From Gimibacter soli (lineage in GTDB: Bacteria; Pseudomonadota; Alphaproteobacteria; Sphingomonadales; Kordiimonadaceae), in the NCBI RefSeq assembly GCF_028463845.1, contig NZ_CP116805.1, positions 1,364,001-1,428,000 of the forward strand: DNA of 64,000 nt, given 5' to 3'. The notes under the pieces are model-generated. The model was not told the origin of the DNA. It saw only the letters and a program-made list of their open reading frames with translations, and did no database searches. The translations under genes and the position numbers were made by a program. Of the stretch, positions 62,401-64,000 are shown piece by piece (within the stretch, counting starts at the first letter, position 1; each line of letters starts with the position of its first letter).

Positions 62401-62611
62401 CGAAAATCTTGCGCTCCAGCTTTTCGGTGACCTCGGCCTCCACCCGTTCCGTATCGGCGCCGGGATAGAAGGTTGTCACCTGAACGACCCGGCTTTGCAT
62501 GTGCGGGTCTTCAAGGCGGGGCATGTGGGTATAGGCGTTGAAACCGGCGATCACGATCACCAGAAGGATCAGCCACACCAGCCGGGGGTGATTGTAGAGA
62601 GAGCCGCGCAT
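59438..62611 (-). CDS. RND-family efflux transporter permease
   Basis: This 1057-residue inner-membrane pump of the RND/HAE1-type family has twelve membrane segments. The first is near the N-terminus ('LVWLILLVIVIAGFNAYTHM'). Two large periplasmic loops hold 'FYPGADTERVEAEVTEKLE', 'GMIVALGIMVDNAIVITDEI' is TM4 with the proton-relay acidic residue, and 'NAAIVILSELRN' in the second half gives the mirror segment. It exports drugs or hydrophobic compounds with the adaptor just upstream. No TolC-type outer-membrane gene is in the window. Confidence 0.95.
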   Translation of the reverse strand: MRGSLYNHPRLVWLILLVIVIAGFNAYTHMPRLEDPHMQSRVVQVTTFYPGADTERVEAEVTEKLERKIFEIPEVKEVKSVTRAGISFISIELEDRVEDAKPITQRLKDKVAEVTDLPAGVTAPDFSDTRIYAHSAILALTWHSDTPVNYAILGRHAREIERKLRNLEGTDFVDVLGLPNEEIRVSFDPKALAAHGLTVAQVAARVAGSDAKGAAGIVSSDTNRMVVQVSGAIDNIARLARVSLGQDEKGAAVRLGDIARIERTFENPASTVAINEGSYGVVVAARMFEDSRIDRWSDAVGRMMAESEETLPASIKLERIFDQRLYADDRLNGLMANLAEGAFVVLAVLLVSLGWRASLVSASILPLTLLAALAIVNIMGLRIEQVLVTGMIVALGIMVDNAIVITDEIQHLRLMGVRRSTAVGITVRKLWLPLAGSTATTIIAFMPLILMPGNAGDFLVGIPAAVIASLIASYVIGFTIISAVAGRVVEGRDPNADMSAKPERVWWRDGVEGRWLSSRFEKSLRWSVKRPILSASLAMLIPMLGFVAATQVESQFFPISDRNQFRLQLQMPGQVSIEETEAAARKLDAFVRQYEGVESLHWYIGVRPGKFYYSVIASNDGVVSIAEAMVTLDDYDRLAEIMPRLQREAPALLPEAVVQVRELETGPPIQAPIEVRVIGPDLAVLQEYGDKVREIVSRLPKVTHTSATLKGSLPLVEIDAREDDVLVAGLTLSDVESQMAALTGGVIATHIIEETQQVPVRLIVDRGARTDINSVADMGLIGTMPQNTADGFREDLPVSAVANVRLNSKVGVIAHHDGERINEIQGFLEFNTIPDIAFNALKEELTAHPLQMPPGYRLEFGGESEERGEALGQLFATVGLLVILMVLTIVLTFNSFRLALVTFLAAVQAAGLGFFSLWFFGYPLTFVVIIGLMGLVGLAINAAIVILSELRNMPAARDGDGEAVVHGVMKTGRHIISTTLTTVGGFMPLILDGGAFWPPFAVAIVGGTFLSMIVSFYFAPAAFLVLARMRPYAAISIGNDGSGHTPVPEGAEAEAKS

Positions 62612-62626
62612 GACTGTGCCCTCCCG

Positions 62627-63787
62627 TTAACTGCGGGGTTCGGCGGCGCTTGCCGACTGGGTGGTGCTATCCACGGCAGCCACGCGCTGGCCGGGGGCAA
62701 GGCGCTCTGTGCCGTCGGCAATGATCTTGTCGCCGTTCGAGATGGAGCCTGTCACGAACACGCGGTCGCCGTTGGTGTACAGCACTTGCACATTCTCGAT
62801 CCGGGCTTCGGTGCCGGCAGCGCCGTCCACAATCTTGAAGACACGCCACAGGCCGCGGACGTCTGCGGTGATGGCGCGCAGCGGCAGCCAGGTGCCGGTG
62901 CCGGCGCGGCGATCCTCGATCACGGCGTTAACGAGCTCGCCGCGGGCAGCGCTGCCCTCGGGCAGGTCGAAGGTAACAAGCATGGTGCGGGTCTGGCCGG
63001 TGATGACGGGCACAAGCCCGCGCACTGTGCCGCCCTTGATCTCGTGACGGGAGCCGTCAAACAGCTGATAGGGCGCACCGCCCGCAATCGCTTCGGCATG
63101 GTTCTGCGGCATGCCGATATGAGCTTCGATGCGGCCGTTTTCGGTCAGTTCCACCACCGGTGCGCCGGGGCCGACAATCACGCCTTCATCCAGATAGCGT
63201 GCGGTGACGGTGGCATCGAACGGTGCCTTCAGCGTCGCCTTGGCAAGATCGACTTCCATGGCGCGGATGGCGGCATCCACACGGGCAAGGCGGGCAATGA
63301 CCGTGGCATGGTTCGCCTGCGCTTCATCCAGCCGCTGGGCCGACACATGGCCGTTCTTGAACATATCTTCGGTCCGCGCCAGCGTGACATTGGCCAGATT
63401 GAGCGAGGCGTTCGCTTCCGCCCGTTCGGCCTTCAGCTGGGCAAGGCTTGCCTGAAGGCGGGCCGCGTCGAGTCGCGCAATCACATCGCCTTTTTTCACC
63501 CGGTCCCCCAGATCGACGGCCACAGAGGCGAGCGTGCCGCCCTGTTCGAACGCCAGCGCCGACAGACGCCCGGCGACGACGCGGCCGGTAAAGCTGCGGC
63601 GGGCCATATAATGATCTTCGATGGAAACTTCGGCCACATTTACGGGAAGAACGCGCGAAAGCCCTGCTTTTGCCTGCTCTTCATCAGGAGCGGCGGCGAT
63701 CAGTCGAACGGCGAGAAGGGCGGTGATGCCAAGCCCGGCTGCCATGAATGCGACACGGCGGCGGGTGAGCGCGGGGAGCTGTCTCAT
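62627..63787 (-). CDS. RND efflux periplasmic adaptor (MFP family)
   Basis: This 386-residue adaptor has an N-terminal membrane anchor ('VAFMAAGLGITALLAVRLIA'), a lipoyl-type hairpin around 'LASVAVDLGDRVKKGDVIARLDAARLQASLAQLKAERAEAN' (about 80-120), and the beta-barrel and MP domains. The pump gene follows 15 bases later. The promoter region carries the TGGACT-N4-AGTCCA repeat 84-99 bases upstream of the start. Confidence 0.94.
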   Translation of the reverse strand: MRQLPALTRRRVAFMAAGLGITALLAVRLIAAAPDEEQAKAGLSRVLPVNVAEVSIEDHYMARRSFTGRVVAGRLSALAFEQGGTLASVAVDLGDRVKKGDVIARLDAARLQASLAQLKAERAEANASLNLANVTLARTEDMFKNGHVSAQRLDEAQANHATVIARLARVDAAIRAMEVDLAKATLKAPFDATVTARYLDEGVIVGPGAPVVELTENGRIEAHIGMPQNHAEAIAGGAPYQLFDGSRHEIKGGTVRGLVPVITGQTRTMLVTFDLPEGSAARGELVNAVIEDRRAGTGTWLPLRAITADVRGLWRVFKIVDGAAGTEARIENVQVLYTNGDRVFVTGSISNGDKIIADGTERLAPGQRVAAVDSTTQSASAAEPRS

Positions 63788-63870
63788 TTCCTCAATCCTG
63801 CTGGCGTATATGGGCTGGCCAAATCGGCCCGCCTCTGTTTTTATAACGATGGTGCAATGAATACCAAAAT

Positions 63871-63886
63871 TGGACTAGTCAGTCCA
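63871..63886. promoter_or_regulatory. TetR-type operator at the RND promoter
   Basis: TGGACT-AGTC-AGTCCA has the same arms and spacing as the P450 operator at 44265-44280 and the same flanking TT and G. It lies between the adaptor gene and a possible divergent gene at 63976. Confidence 0.65.
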
Positions 63887-63975
63887 GAAAATAATCTTTC
63901 CCCATTGGCAGAAGCGTCTCCCATCGGTTACGATAGGGAAATGCCTAGTTTTCAAGGCCGCGAAGAGGGACACAA

Positions 63976-64000
63976 GTGACCGAGTTGAAGAGATTGGTTC
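63976..64000 (+). CDS. Possible start of a divergent regulator (partial)
   Basis: A GTG at 63976 with GAGGG about 8 bases upstream starts an open frame to the window edge ('MTELKRLV'). Only 8 codons are visible. A TetR-type regulator next to its operator and divergent from an RND pump is the common arrangement, but the protein cannot be identified. Confidence 0.35.

Noticed and set aside
60068-63979. Long plus-strand open frames over the efflux genes
   Set aside because: They are antisense to the RND permease and adaptor, whose motifs are intact.
63941-63979. Small frame starting with ATG at 63941
   Set aside because: It stops after 12 codons and has no features; the GTG at 63976 is a better start.

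Overview
The window reads as a GC-rich alphaproteobacterial chromosome. The strongest taxonomic signs are sciP (a CtrA inhibitor of the DUF1153 type), a FlbD-type sigma-54 activator, CtrA-like boxes containing TTAACCAT, and a PEPxxWA-type C-terminal sorting signal. The exact order cannot be fixed from sequence alone; a Kordiimonadales- or Rhodospirillales-like bacterium would fit. There is no insertion sequence, phage gene, CRISPR array or rRNA. One tRNA-Met(CAT) is present.

Region 1 (1-16.8 kb) is a flagellar locus, all on the minus strand. One long tight run is fliF-fliG-fliH-fliN-motA-flbD-flhA-flhF-flhG, followed by a large repeat-rich protein that runs off the left edge. sciP lies just upstream of fliF, and a CtrA-like box lies between them. 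A second unit, fliK-flgD-flgE, has a good sigma-54 promoter candidate upstream and a hairpin terminator downstream. CtrA/SciP control of early genes and sigma-54/FlbD control of hook genes, as known from Caulobacter, is therefore visible in one place.

Region 2 (17-27.7 kb) holds mnmA, a PEP-CTERM protein, tRNA-Met, a cold-shock protein, a POT peptide transporter, a sodium/sugar symporter with a LacI-type operator, a soluble double-PAS chemoreceptor, and a ZnuD-like TonB receptor with a small partner protein behind a Zur-like box.

Region 3 (27.9-41.2 kb) mixes envelope and signalling genes: a GT4 glycosyltransferase with a polytopic membrane protein, an LptF-type permease, a cupin, an orphan histidine kinase, an enoyl-CoA hydratase, an AmgK-like kinase, two universal stress proteins, a PepSY/response regulator/histidine kinase operon, DUF423 and a gamma-glutamyltransferase.

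Region 4 (41.2-52.7 kb) holds a P450-GMC oxidoreductase operon, a small Cys protein with a Met/His-rich outer-membrane barrel, a fused 5-oxoprolinase/hydantoinase with an ABM-domain protein, and a cluster of small uncharacterised proteins. Two of these small proteins are related at their C-termini and a third shares only the last residues; the tail pattern also occurs at the end of FliK.

Region 5 (52.8-64 kb) holds a MAPEG protein, two adjacent KASIII paralogues, a TerB/J-domain protein, a DMT exporter, an AmiD-like amidase with a periplasmic partner, and an RND efflux pump with its adaptor. The pump promoter region carries the same inverted repeat (TGGACT-N4-AGTCCA) as the P450 operon 20 kb away, suggesting one TetR-type regulon.
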